A stretch of DNA of 64,000 bases. Source: Streptomyces clavuligerus (GTDB lineage Bacteria > Actinomycetota > Actinomycetes > Streptomycetales > Streptomycetaceae). The notes beneath the pieces are model-generated. The model was not told the origin of the DNA, ran no database searches, and saw only the letters and a program-made list of their open reading frames with translations. Location of the stretch: assembly GCF_005519465.1 (NCBI RefSeq), contig NZ_CP027858.1:2728001-2792000 (forward strand). The letters are read 5' to 3'. Below are positions 1-8,283 of the stretch, in pieces. A program made the position numbers and the translations under genes. Positions within the stretch are counted from its first letter, which is position 1; each line of letters begins with the position of its first letter.

Positions 1-21
1 AGCCGACGAGAAGGCGTATAC

Positions 22-954
22 ATGACAATGTGCGCATCGCAGTCCATACTCGTGCATATGACGCCCGAGAGTGCCACCGCCCACGCGGACCAGGGACACC
101 ACCTCTGCGGCATAGGGGACTTCCTCCGCTCCCGGCGGGCCCGGATCAGCCCCGCCGACGTCGGACTGCCGCACCTCGGCAGGCGGCGCGTCCCCGGGCT
201 GCGCCGTGAGGAGCTGGCCCAGCTCGCCGGGGTCAGCGCCGACTACTACACCCGGCTGGAGCGCGGACGGGCCCGCAATGTCTCCGACGCCGTCCTCGAC
301 GCCGTCGCCGACGCGCTCGATCTCGACGACACCGAACGCGGCTACCTCCAGCACCTCGCCCGCCCCTCCCGTATCACCCGTATCGGCCGCTCCCCCCGTC
401 GGCAGGGCCAGGAGGCCATGACCGTACGGCCCGGTCTGCGCCGGGTGCTGGAGACGCTGGACGGCTCACCGGCGTATGTCCTCGGCCCCTGCGCCGACGT
501 CGTCGCCTGGAACCGCCCCGCCGACGCCGTCTACGGCTTCAGCGCCCTGCACCCGGACCAGCGCAACGCCGCCCGGCACACCTTCCTCCACCCCGGCGCC
601 CAGGACTTCTACCCCGAGTGGCGCGCGGTCGCCGCCGAGGTCGTCGTCCTGCTCCATCAGCACGCGCTCGGGGACCCCGGGGACCGCCGTCTCGCACGGC
701 TCTGCGGCGAACTCGCCGTCCGCAGCGAGCTGTTCCGCCAGATCTGGGCACAGCATCCGCTCGCCGCGAGGACCCATGGGGTGAAACGCATCAACCACCC
801 CGCCGTGGGCGGGCTCGCGCTCGGATACGAACTCCTCGCCCTCCCCGGCGACCCCCGTCAGACCCTCGTGGTCCTCACGGCGGCCCCGGGCTCACGGACC
901 TCCCGGCGGCTCCGGTCCCTCACCGACCGGCCCCGGGGCGAGGGACCGCACTGA
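22..954 (+). CDS. XRE-family regulator with MmyB-like domain
   Basis: A 310-residue transcriptional regulator. Residues about 30-95 form the helix-turn-helix, with the PGLRREELAQLAGVS and YYTRLERG segments typical of this group. Residues about 135-295 match the MmyB-like ligand-binding (PAS-like) domain, including the AWNRPADAVYGF stretch. The family binds DNA, usually next to a divergently encoded oxidoreductase, and is thought to sense a small lipid or fatty-acid ligand. The ATG at 22 has GAGAAGG seven bases upstream, which supports this start. The window begins only 21 bases upstream, so its promoter and divergent partner are not visible. It converges on the DUF35 gene with 24 bases between them. 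The family call is secure; the target is unknown. Confidence 0.9.
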   Translation: MTMCASQSILVHMTPESATAHADQGHHLCGIGDFLRSRRARISPADVGLPHLGRRRVPGLRREELAQLAGVSADYYTRLERGRARNVSDAVLDAVADALDLDDTERGYLQHLARPSRITRIGRSPRRQGQEAMTVRPGLRRVLETLDGSPAYVLGPCADVVAWNRPADAVYGFSALHPDQRNAARHTFLHPGAQDFYPEWRAVAAEVVVLLHQHALGDPGDRRLARLCGELAVRSELFRQIWAQHPLAARTHGVKRINHPAVGGLALGYELLALPGDPRQTLVVLTAAPGSRTSRRLRSLTDRPRGEGPH

Positions 955-978
955 GGGAACGGGGGCCGGCGAAGGGCC

Positions 979-1419
979 CTACGCCGCGGCGGCCCCCGTA
1001 CCCCGGGACGGGCGGAACACCGGCAGCGCCAGGTCGGGGGCCGTACGGCGGAAGGTGGCCTCCAGCGGCATGGAGACGCGCAGGGAGGCCGCGTCGCACT
1101 CGACGATCTCGGTCATCATGCGGGGGCCCTCGGCGAGGTCGACCACGGCGGCGATGTACGGGAGCCGCAGGCTGAACGGGGGCAGGTCGTTGCGGTGCAC
1201 GACGGACCAGGTGTAGAGGGTGGCCCGACCGCTCGCGGTCTCCCAGACGACGTCCGTCGCCCAGCAGAACGGACAGAACTCGCGCGGGTAGTGGTGGGCC
1301 CGGTGGCAGCCCCGGCAGCGGCGGACGAGGAGGCGCCCCTCGGCGGCGGCCTCCCAGTACGGGCGGGTCAGCTCGTCGATCTCGGGCAGCGCCTGCGGAG
1401 GCGGGGTCGGGGCGGTCAT
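979..1419 (-). CDS. Zn-ribbon/OB-fold protein (DUF35 family)
   Basis: A 146-residue protein of the DUF35 (ChsH2-tail-like) family. An N-terminal rubredoxin-like zinc ribbon uses Cys35, Cys38, Cys49 and Cys52, and an OB-fold follows at about residues 60-135 (ATLYTWSVVHR, PYIAAVVDL). Family members bind acyl-CoA and normally partner a SCP2-type thiolase or an aldolase. No thiolase gene is next to it here, so its partner must be encoded elsewhere, or it acts with the nearby acyl-CoA enzymes. The start ATG at 1419 lies about 40 bases downstream of a TCTGAC-type operator (1460-1476), the same motif found at other acyl-CoA genes in this window. Confidence 0.85.
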   Translation of the reverse strand: MTAPTPPPQALPEIDELTRPYWEAAAEGRLLVRRCRGCHRAHHYPREFCPFCWATDVVWETASGRATLYTWSVVHRNDLPPFSLRLPYIAAVVDLAEGPRMMTEIVECDAASLRVSMPLEATFRRTAPDLALPVFRPSRGTGAAAA

Positions 1420-1741
1420 CCGGCTTCTCCCTGCTCGGCCCAGTCGCGGACGGACCGCTCCTGACGTCCTGTCAGTTCAGCGGAAGGTCACCGGGCGGCG
1501 CAAGACTCCTGCACCGGGCAGTCCCCGCGCGGGGCGGCGGCCCGGTCCGGTCCGGCCCGCCCGCCTCCGCGAGCCCGCCCGGTCCGGCACGCTCCGGCCC
1601 GATCCAGCTCGGTCCGGCTCGGTCCGGCTCGGTCCGGCTCGGTCCCGTACGGTTTCGTACTGCGCAGGGACGAACGCCCATCCGGGAAATCCGTTCACCA
1701 CAGGGGTCGTTCACCCACCCGCACCACTACGCTCACGCGCC
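1420..1741. other. Intergenic region, promoters and short tandem repeat
   Basis: This 322-base gap separates the DUF35 gene (minus) from the FMO-type gene (plus). It contains an operator-like palindrome at 1460-1476. The ten-base unit ggtccggctc is repeated three times in tandem at 1611-1640, with degenerate copies on both sides. TACGCT at 1728-1733 lies eight bases before the FMO start codon, which would fit a leaderless transcript. No credible gene is present. Confidence 0.55.
1460..1476. promoter_or_regulatory. TCTGAC-N5-GTCAGA-type operator, copy 1
   Basis: The inverted repeat CTGAC-gtcct-GTCAG has perfect five-base arms. It lies about 42 bases upstream of the DUF35 start codon. The same half-sites at the same spacing occur at 3076, 19314, 24745 and 24835, each in front of acyl-CoA metabolism genes. 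The pattern fits a TetR-type repressor; the repressor itself is not identified. Confidence 0.6.
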
Positions 1742-2929
1742 ATGGACCGAAGCGACGACAGGGCGCCTGTCTACGTCATCGGAGGCGGGCCCGCAGGGCT
1801 CGCCACCGCCGCCGCGCTCCGCCGGCGCGGGGTGCGGGCGCTGGTGCTGGAGAAGTCCGACGCGGTGGGGGCCTCCTGGCGCGGCCACTACGAACGGCTG
1901 CGGCTGCACACCACCCGCAGGCTCTCCGCGCTGCCGGGGCTCGCGATGCCCCGGCGGTTCGGGCGCTGGGTCGCCCGCGACGACGTGGTCCGCTATCTGG
2001 AGAAGTACGCCGCGTACCACGAACTGGACGTGGTGACCGGGGTCGAGGCCCACCGCGTGGAACCGGCCGGACCCGACGGCTCCGGGCCCGGCTGGCTGGT
2101 GCACGCGAGCGGCGGACGGCTGCTCACCGGGCGGACCGTGGTCGTGGCGACCGGCTTCAACCACACCCCGTTCCTGCCGGACTGGCCCGGACGGGACGGC
2201 TGGACCGGGGAGCTGCTGCACGCGTGCGCGTACCGGGAGCCCACCGCGTACAAGGGACGGGACGTCCTGGTGGTCGGCGTCGGGAACACCGGGGCCGAGA
2301 TAGCGGTGGACCTCGCCGACGGCGGCGCCGCCCATGTACGGCTCGCGGTGCGGACGCCGCCGCACATCGTCCGCCGCTCGACGGCCGGGTGGCCCGCGCA
2401 GCGCACCGGAATCCTCACCCGGCGGCTGCCCGCGCCGCTCGTGGACCGGGCCGCCGGAACGCTCGCCCGGTTCGCCGTGCCGGATCTCGCCCCGTACGGG
2501 CTGCCGCGCCCGGACCAGGGGCTGTACACGCGGTTCCGTGAGGGCGCGGTCCCGGTCCAGGACGTGGGGCTGATCGACGCGGTGCGGTCGGGACGGGTAC
2601 GGCCGGTGGCGCCGGTCGCCTCCTTCGACGGGGGGATCGTGACGCTCGCGGACGGCAGCCGGATCGCCCCGGACGCGGTGATCCTGGCGACCGGGTACCG
2701 GCGGGGGCTTGAGGGGCTGGTGGGGCATCTGGGGGTGCTGGACTCCCGGGGCAGACCGGTGGTCCGGGGTGCCCGGAGCCCGGCCCGCGCGCCGGGGCTC
2801 TACTTCAACGGGTACACCAACCCGATCAGCGGGATGCTCCGTGAGATCGCGCTGGACGCGGAGAAGATCGCCCGGGTGGTGAGCAGGCGCGGGCGGCAGC
2901 ACCGGAACGGAACGGGAAGCGGAGGGTGA
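1742..2929 (+). CDS. Flavin-containing monooxygenase-like oxidoreductase
   Basis: A 395-residue FAD/NAD(P)H-dependent oxidoreductase. The FAD-binding Rossmann motif GGGPAG is at residues 14-19. An FMO-type fingerprint WTGELLHACAY (pattern F/WxGxxxHxxxY) lies near residue 160, and the second nucleotide-binding motif VGVGNTGAE follows near residue 180. The C-terminal ATGYRRG motif is also typical of flavin monooxygenases. The family inserts oxygen into N, S or carbonyl substrates; the substrate here cannot be read from sequence. No Shine-Dalgarno sequence is evident before ATG 1742, but TACGCT eight bases upstream could be the -10 of a leaderless transcript. It may feed the adjacent acyl-CoA pathway; that link rests only on proximity. 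Confidence 0.85.
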   Translation: MDRSDDRAPVYVIGGGPAGLATAAALRRRGVRALVLEKSDAVGASWRGHYERLRLHTTRRLSALPGLAMPRRFGRWVARDDVVRYLEKYAAYHELDVVTGVEAHRVEPAGPDGSGPGWLVHASGGRLLTGRTVVVATGFNHTPFLPDWPGRDGWTGELLHACAYREPTAYKGRDVLVVGVGNTGAEIAVDLADGGAAHVRLAVRTPPHIVRRSTAGWPAQRTGILTRRLPAPLVDRAAGTLARFAVPDLAPYGLPRPDQGLYTRFREGAVPVQDVGLIDAVRSGRVRPVAPVASFDGGIVTLADGSRIAPDAVILATGYRRGLEGLVGHLGVLDSRGRPVVRGARSPARAPGLYFNGYTNPISGMLREIALDAEKIARVVSRRGRQHRNGTGSGG

Positions 2930-3075
2930 GCATGGGCCGGGGTGCCCCGGCGCTCCCCGCGCACCGGCGCCCGCCGTGCACGGGACCGCGTCACCCCGGC
3001 CCCCTCAACCCCTTTCACCCCACGGGGATCACCCGGCCCGGCGCAGACCTTCCTGACCCTGCCCCGGCTCGCTAA

Positions 3076-3092
3076 TCTGATTACGCGTCAGT
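3076..3092. promoter_or_regulatory. TCTGAC-N5-GTCAGA-type operator, copy 2
   Basis: CTGAT-tacgc-GTCAG lies 35 bases upstream of the ATG of the acyl-CoA synthetase gene at 3127, in an AT-richer promoter segment. One arm has a single mismatch to the consensus. The spacing is the same as in the other four copies. Confidence 0.6.
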
Positions 3093-3126
3093 ATTTTGGC
3101 ACCGAGAGCAGGAGCGGGGTTCAGCG

Positions 3127-5364
3127 ATGCTCGGATCCACCCACGGCACCCTCACCTCCGACCTCCGCGCACGCGTCGTCGCCTGCGGTGAGACCCCCCG
3201 CGACGCCGTCGTCCACGACACGGCCGCCCCGGCCGCCGTCGCCGCAGGTGAGCTGGATGTCAGTGGACGGCCGCTGTATGCGCCCGTCCCCGATCTCGAC
3301 CGCTTCTTCCGGCCCCGTTCGGTCGCCGTCGTCGGGGCGTCCGACGGCGAGGGGCGGCCCAACACCGTCATCACCCGCCAGCTCGTCGCCTGGGCGCAGC
3401 GGGTGGGCGCGCGCTTATGCCCGGTGCACCCGGTGCGCGAGACCGTCTTCGGCCTCCCCTGTGTCCGCCGCGTCGGCGATCTGGCCGAACCCGTCGACCT
3501 CGCGGTCCTTCTCGTGGCCGACCCGCTGCCGCTGATCGACGAACTCGCCGACGCGAAGATCCCGTTCGCCGTCGCCTTCGCCTCCGGCTACGCGGAGACC
3601 GGCGCGGAAGGCGCCGAGGCACAGCGGCGGCTCGGCGACGCGGCCCGCCGGACGGGGGTGCGGCTCCTCGGGCCGAACACCAACCTCAACGCCTTCGAAC
3701 GGTTCCGGGACGATCTCGAAGGCCCCGCGATCGCGCTGATCACCCAGTCCGGCCACCAGGGGCGGCCCGTCTTCGCCCTCCAGGAGCTGGGCGTCCGGCT
3801 CTCCCACTGGGCGCCCACCGGCAATGAGGCCGACCTCGAAACCGCCGACTTCCTCTCCTACTTCGCCGAACGGCCCGAGGTCGGCGCCATCGCCTGCTAC
3901 GTGGAGGGGCTCAAGGACGGCCGGGCCTTTCTGCTCGCCGCCGACCGCGCGGCCCGGCGCGGGGTGCCGGTGGTCGCCGTCAAGGTGGGCCGCACCGCCG
4001 CCGGGGCGCGCACGGCCGCCTCGCACACCGGCAAGCTGACCGGCGCGGACCAGGTGGTGGACGCGGCGATGCGGCAGTACGGGGTGATCCGCGTCGACGG
4101 GCTCGACCAGCTCCAGGACACCTCCACCCTGCTGGCGCGGGCCCGGCCGCCGCTCGCCGACGGAGTGGCCGTGTACTCGATCTCCGGCGGCACCGGCGCG
4201 CATTTCGCCGATCTCGCCACCGTCGCCGGGCTGCGGCTCCCGGCCCTCGGCGAGCGGACGCGGCGCGCGCTGCACCAGTGGATACCGGAGTATCTGGACG
4301 TCACCAACCCCGTCGACAGCGGCGGCCACCCGGTGGGCGACGAGCGGGGCCGGAAGATCATCGACGCGATCCTGGCCGACCCGGCCGTGGGGGTGCTCGT
4401 CTGCCCGATCACCGGACCGTTCCCGCCGATGAGCGACCGGCTGGCCCGGGACCTGGTCGAGGCGGCGGAGACCACCGAGAAGCCGGTGTGCGTGGTGTGG
4501 GGCTCGCCGGTGGGGACGGAGGCGGCGTACCGCGAGACGCTGCTCGGATCCTCGCGGGTCACCACGTTCCGTACGTTCGCCAACTGCGTCACGGCGGTAC
4601 GGGCCTATCTCGGCCACCACCGTTTCGTCCGGTCCTACTCCTCCCCGTTCGACGAGGCGCCCCGGACCCCGTCCCCGTCGTTCCGCAAGGCGCAGGCCCT
4701 GATGCAGCCGGGGCAGCAGCTCAGCGAGCACGCGGCGAAGCAGCTCCTGCGGGCGTACGGGATACGGGTGCCGCGCGAGCAGCTCGTGACGAGCGCGGCG
4801 GCGGCGGTACGGGCGGCGGCGCAGGTCGGGTACCCCGTGGTGATGAAGGCGTCCGGCCCGCAGCTCGCGCACAAGACCGAACTGGGGCTGGTGAAGGTGG
4901 GGATCACCTCCGCCAGCCAGGTGCGGGACGCGTACCGGGAGCTGATCGACATCGCCCGGTACGAGGGCGTCGAGCTGGACGGTGTCCTGGTCTGCCAGAT
5001 GGTGGGGCACGGTCTGGAGACGATGGTCGGGGTGACGCGGGACGCCCTCTTCGGGCCGACGGTGACGGTCGGGCTCGGCGGGGTGCTGGTGGAGGTGGTC
5101 CAGGACACGGCTGTGCGGGTGCCGCCCTTCGGCGAGGGCGGGGCCCGGGCGATGCTGGACGAGCTGCGCGGGCGGGCCCTCTTCGACGGGGTGCGCGGCG
5201 GCCCGCCGCTGGATCTGGACGCGCTGGTCGAGGTGGTGCTGCGGGTGCAGCGGATGGCGCTGGAGCTGGGCGGGGAGCTGGCGGAGCTGGACATCAATCC
5301 GCTGGTGGTGCTGGAACGGGGGCAGGGCGCGGTGGCGCTGGACGCGCTGGCGGTGTGCCGGTGA
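3127..5364 (+). CDS. ADP-forming acyl-CoA synthetase (acetate-CoA ligase family)
   Basis: A 745-residue single-chain acyl-CoA synthetase that joins the alpha and beta parts of the ADP-forming acetyl-CoA synthetase family. It has a CoA-binding Rossmann domain (about 45-170, RPRSVAVVGAS), succinyl-CoA-ligase-like flavodoxin domains (about 190-490, with the SHTGKLTG segment) and a C-terminal ATP-grasp domain (about 520-745, VVMKASGPQLAHKTE and LAELDINPLVV). The expected reaction is acid + CoA + ATP to acyl-CoA + ADP + Pi. Actinobacterial members often activate unusual carboxylic acids, so acetate need not be the substrate. GAGCAGGAG precedes ATG 3127. The stop overlaps the GTG of the enoyl-CoA hydratase/isomerase gene (GTGA), so the two are translationally coupled. 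A TCTGAC-type operator lies just upstream. Confidence 0.88.
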   Translation: MLGSTHGTLTSDLRARVVACGETPRDAVVHDTAAPAAVAAGELDVSGRPLYAPVPDLDRFFRPRSVAVVGASDGEGRPNTVITRQLVAWAQRVGARLCPVHPVRETVFGLPCVRRVGDLAEPVDLAVLLVADPLPLIDELADAKIPFAVAFASGYAETGAEGAEAQRRLGDAARRTGVRLLGPNTNLNAFERFRDDLEGPAIALITQSGHQGRPVFALQELGVRLSHWAPTGNEADLETADFLSYFAERPEVGAIACYVEGLKDGRAFLLAADRAARRGVPVVAVKVGRTAAGARTAASHTGKLTGADQVVDAAMRQYGVIRVDGLDQLQDTSTLLARARPPLADGVAVYSISGGTGAHFADLATVAGLRLPALGERTRRALHQWIPEYLDVTNPVDSGGHPVGDERGRKIIDAILADPAVGVLVCPITGPFPPMSDRLARDLVEAAETTEKPVCVVWGSPVGTEAAYRETLLGSSRVTTFRTFANCVTAVRAYLGHHRFVRSYSSPFDEAPRTPSPSFRKAQALMQPGQQLSEHAAKQLLRAYGIRVPREQLVTSAAAAVRAAAQVGYPVVMKASGPQLAHKTELGLVKVGITSASQVRDAYRELIDIARYEGVELDGVLVCQMVGHGLETMVGVTRDALFGPTVTVGLGGVLVEVVQDTAVRVPPFGEGGARAMLDELRGRALFDGVRGGPPLDLDALVEVVLRVQRMALELGGELAELDINPLVVLERGQGAVALDALAVCR

Positions 5365-6254
5365 GCGGCGGGGGCGGCGACGGCCCGGCGGCGGCGGGCG
5401 ACGGGGGCGACCGCCCGGCGGCGGTCGGAGGGGAGCAGCACGGGGCGGGCGCGGCGACCGGGCTGCTGATCCGCTCGGAGGGCGCGGTCCGGTGGATCGT
5501 CCTCGACCGGCCGCAGGCGATGAACGCGCTGCTGTATCCGCAGTACGGATATCTCGTGGGGGCGCTGGAGGAGGCGTCCGGGAATCCGGACATCCGGGCC
5601 GTGGTCCTCACCGGCACCGGCAAGGGCTTCTGCACCGGGGCCGATCTGCGCTCGGGGGCCGGGCGCCCCGGCCCCGTGGAGCGGGTGCCGGGCGATCTGA
5701 CCCGGCGGCTCCGCCGCGGGGCGCAGCGGCTGATCGCCGCCGTCATGGACTGCGAGAAGCCGGTGATCGCGGCCGTCAACGGCACCGCCGCCGGGCTCGG
5801 GGCGCATCTCGCGCTCGCCTGCGACCTGGTGCTGGCGGCGGAGGAGGCCCGTTTCATCGAGGTGTTCGTGCGCCGGGGGCTGGTGCCCGACGGCGGCGGG
5901 GCGTATCTGCTGCCCCGGCTGATCGGGCCGCAGCGGGCGAAGGAGCTGATGTTCTTCGGGGACGTGGTCACGGCCGCCGAGGCGGAGCGGCTGGGGATGG
6001 TGAACCGGGTGGTGCCCGGGGCGGACCTGGAGCAGACGGCCAGGGACTGGGCGGAGCGGCTGGCCCGGGGGCCGACACGGGCCCTGGCCCTGACCAAGGA
6101 ACTGGTCAACGCCTCGATCGCGGGCGGGATGGACCGGTCGGCGGCGTTCGCGGCGGAGGCCGCGGCGCAGGAGGTCAACATGGGGACGGCGGACGCCCAG
6201 GAGGGTGTGCGGAGCTTCGTGGAACGGCGGACTCCGGACTTCCGGGGGCGGTGA
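5361..6254 (+). CDS. Enoyl-CoA hydratase/isomerase (PaaG-like)
   Basis: A 297-residue crotonase-fold protein starting at GTG 5361, which overlaps the preceding stop codon by four bases. The first 30 residues are a Gly/Ala-rich extension. The crotonase core follows, with the oxyanion-hole segments CTGADL and AAVNGTAAGLGAHLALACDL. The catalytic region reads LVPDGGGAYLLPRLIG, the PaaG-type pattern with Asp where classical hydratases have a second Glu, so double-bond isomerisation is at least as likely as hydration. It probably acts on the CoA thioester made by the coupled synthetase. Confidence 0.87.
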   Translation: MSGGGGDGPAAAGDGGDRPAAVGGEQHGAGAATGLLIRSEGAVRWIVLDRPQAMNALLYPQYGYLVGALEEASGNPDIRAVVLTGTGKGFCTGADLRSGAGRPGPVERVPGDLTRRLRRGAQRLIAAVMDCEKPVIAAVNGTAAGLGAHLALACDLVLAAEEARFIEVFVRRGLVPDGGGAYLLPRLIGPQRAKELMFFGDVVTAAEAERLGMVNRVVPGADLEQTARDWAERLARGPTRALALTKELVNASIAGGMDRSAAFAAEAAAQEVNMGTADAQEGVRSFVERRTPDFRGR

Positions 6255-6303
6255 GACCCCCGGAGCCCGGCCCGGCCGATGACCGGCCCGGCCGCCGTCA
6301 CCC

Positions 6304-6326
6304 GGCGGCCGCCTCCTCCGGCCGCC
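6304..6326. terminator. Possible convergent terminator hairpin
   Basis: GGCGGCC and GGCCGCC are separated by nine bases, in the 84-base gap between the convergent isomerase (plus) and ectB (minus) genes. There is no T-run, as is usual in this genome. The stem is short, so this is only a plausible terminator. Confidence 0.35.
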
Positions 6327-6338
6327 CCGGCCCGCCGC

Positions 6339-7604
6339 TCATACGGTGGCGAAGACCGAACGGGAGAGCAGCAGCAGCCCTTCGGCCAGTTCGTCCGAGG
6401 TGATGGTGAGCGGCGGCAGGATCTTCACCACCTCGTCGTCGGGGCCGGAGGTCTCCAGCAGCAGACCGTGTCCGAAGGCACGGGCACAGACGGCGGCCGC
6501 CCGCTCCCGGTCGGCGAACTCCAGGCCCCACACCAGGCCACGACCGCGGTGGCGGGCATCGAGCCCGGGCTCCGCGCAGAGGAGCCGCAGGGTCTCCTCG
6601 ACCTGTTCGCCCCGTGCGGCCGTCTGCTTCTCCAGTTGCTGATCCGACCAGTACAGGTCCAGGGCGGCGGTGGCCGTGACGAAGGCGGGGTTGTTCCCCC
6701 GGAAGGTGCCGTTGTGCTCACCCGGCTCCCAGAGGTCCAGCTCCGGCCGGAACAGACAGAGCGACATGGGCAGTCCATATCCGCTGATGGACTTGGACAG
6801 GGTGACGATGTCGGGGACGACCCCGGCCTCCTCGAAGGAGAAGAAGCCGCCGGTGCGGCCACAGCCCATCTGGATGTCGTCGACGATCAGCAACATCTCA
6901 TGGCGACGGCACAGGTCCGCGAGACCGCGCAGCCATTCGGCGCGGGCGACGTTGACACCTCCCTCGCCCTGGACGCACTCGACGATGACGGCCGCGGGCC
7001 GGTCGAAACCGGACCCCCGGTCCTCCAGCACCCTCTCGAACCAGAGGAAATCGGGGACTCGTCCATCGAGATAGCCGTCGTAGGGCATGGGTGTGCCATG
7101 GACGAGCGGGACACCGGCACCGGCCCGTTTGAACGCGTTGCCCGTGACGGAGAGGGAACCGAGTGACATTCCGTGGAACGCGTTGGTGAACGAGACGACC
7201 GACGTCCGCCCGGTCGCCTTGCGCGCCAGCTTGAGTGCGGCCTCCACGGCATTGGTTCCGGTCGGACCGGTGAACATGACCTTGTACCGGAGGTCACGCG
7301 GCCGGAGTATCAGCCGGTCGAAGGAGTCCAGGAACACCCGTTTGGCGGTGGTCGCCATATCGAGTCCATGGGTGATTCCGTCGTGCTCCAGATAATCCAT
7401 GAGGGCACGTTTCAGCACCGGATTGTTGTGGCCGTAGTTGAGGGAACCGGCTCCGGCGAAGAAGTCGAGATAGTGGCGGCCGTCCTCATCGGTGAGGCGG
7501 CTCCCCCGGGACCGGCTGAAAACCGTGGGCCAGCCACGGCTGTAGCTGCGTACCCGGGATTCCAGCGTGTGAAAGACATCGAGATCGGGCTGAGTGACAG
7601 TCAT
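6339..7604 (-). CDS. ectB: Diaminobutyrate-2-oxoglutarate aminotransferase
   Basis: A 421-residue class-III PLP aminotransferase of the EctB type. It carries the N-terminal VRSYSRGWPTVF signature, the FTGPTGTNAVEAALKLARK block, the cofactor aspartate in VDDIQMGCGRTG (about Asp242) and the Schiff-base lysine in TLSKSISGYG (Lys271). EctB makes L-2,4-diaminobutyrate from aspartate semialdehyde and glutamate. It is the last gene of a five-gene minus-strand operon and its ATG overlaps the ectA stop by four bases. No ectC or ectD follows: the next gene downstream is convergent and unrelated. The product is therefore probably used for something other than ectoine, or handed to an EctC encoded elsewhere. 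Confidence 0.93.
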   Translation of the reverse strand: MTVTQPDLDVFHTLESRVRSYSRGWPTVFSRSRGSRLTDEDGRHYLDFFAGAGSLNYGHNNPVLKRALMDYLEHDGITHGLDMATTAKRVFLDSFDRLILRPRDLRYKVMFTGPTGTNAVEAALKLARKATGRTSVVSFTNAFHGMSLGSLSVTGNAFKRAGAGVPLVHGTPMPYDGYLDGRVPDFLWFERVLEDRGSGFDRPAAVIVECVQGEGGVNVARAEWLRGLADLCRRHEMLLIVDDIQMGCGRTGGFFSFEEAGVVPDIVTLSKSISGYGLPMSLCLFRPELDLWEPGEHNGTFRGNNPAFVTATAALDLYWSDQQLEKQTAARGEQVEETLRLLCAEPGLDARHRGRGLVWGLEFADRERAAAVCARAFGHGLLLETSGPDDEVVKILPPLTITSDELAEGLLLLSRSVFATV

Positions 7605-8185
7605 GCGGGACTCCTGGGGGGACAGGGTGGCTCCTGCGCACCGCTACCGGCGGCCATCGGCCCGATGCGGTAGAGAATTTCGGGCTGGTGTTCCTTGTCG
7701 GGGAAGAGGTCATTGCTCAGCAGCCCGCATCGGTGCAGCGGGGCGCGCCGGCGGCGGGCATAGGAGGTGAAAAGACGGTCGGAGGCAGTGTTGTCGGGCG
7801 TCACCGTGGTCTCGACCGTCGTGATCCCCCGGCCGGGGACGACCCGGTCGGTGATGGCGTCCAGCAGCCTGCCTCCCAGCCCGTGCCCCCGGTAGGCACG
7901 GTCGACGGCGATCTGCCAGACGAAATAGGTGTCGGGTCGATCCGGACGGATGTATCCGGTGAGGAAGGCGACCGGGGTTCCGTTCGCCGCCCGGGCCACC
8001 AGGGATGTGCCGGAGAAGTCGCGGCACCAGATCAGATAGCTGTAGGGGGAGTTCAGATCGAGTGACTCGCTGTCGCGGGCGATGCGCCAGAGATCGCCTC
8101 CGTCCGCGAGGGACGGGGCGGCGATGCCGACCTCTTCCGGGCGTTCGCCCCTGTCGCCGATGCTCTCGGTCGACCTCATTCGCAT
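7601..8185 (-). CDS. ectA: Diaminobutyrate N-acetyltransferase-like GNAT
   Basis: A 194-residue GNAT acetyltransferase with strong EctA features: the LDLNSPYSYLIWCRDFSGTS segment at 42-61 and the acetyl-CoA pyrophosphate loop RGHGLGGRLL at 99-108. EctA transfers acetyl from acetyl-CoA to the 4-amino group of 2,4-diaminobutyrate. The N-terminal 20 residues are a polar extension, and a start at the second Met (8179) is also possible. A GGAGAGAAG sequence precedes ATG 8185. The stop overlaps the ectB start (ATGA). The 98-base gap from the upstream MFS gene holds a four-copy 14-base repeat. Without EctC, its product N-acetyl-diaminobutyrate would not be cyclised by this cluster. Confidence 0.9.
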   Translation of the reverse strand: MRMRSTESIGDRGERPEEVGIAAPSLADGGDLWRIARDSESLDLNSPYSYLIWCRDFSGTSLVARAANGTPVAFLTGYIRPDRPDTYFVWQIAVDRAYRGHGLGGRLLDAITDRVVPGRGITTVETTVTPDNTASDRLFTSYARRRRAPLHRCGLLSNDLFPDKEHQPEILYRIGPMAAGSGAQEPPCPPRSPA

Positions 8186-8211
8186 GGAATTTCTTCTCTC
8201 CCTCTGCTTCC

Positions 8212-8267
8212 GTTCCCTGCTGCCTGTTCCCCGCGGTCCGTTCCCCGCGGTCCGTTCTCCGCTGCCT
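8212..8267. repeat. 14-bp tandem repeat, four copies
   Basis: Four contiguous 14-base units begin with gttc. The two central units (8226-8239 and 8240-8253) are identical (gttccccgcggtcc); the outer two differ at a few positions. The array lies inside the operon, between the MFS stop and the ectA start. It could be a slippage product or could affect expression of the distal genes. Confidence 0.75.
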
Positions 8268-8283
8268 GTTCATGTGTCCTCGC

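Noticed and set aside
6339..8185. A complete ectoine biosynthesis operon
   Set aside because: Only EctA and EctB are present. No EctC cyclase or EctD hydroxylase is encoded within or next to the operon.
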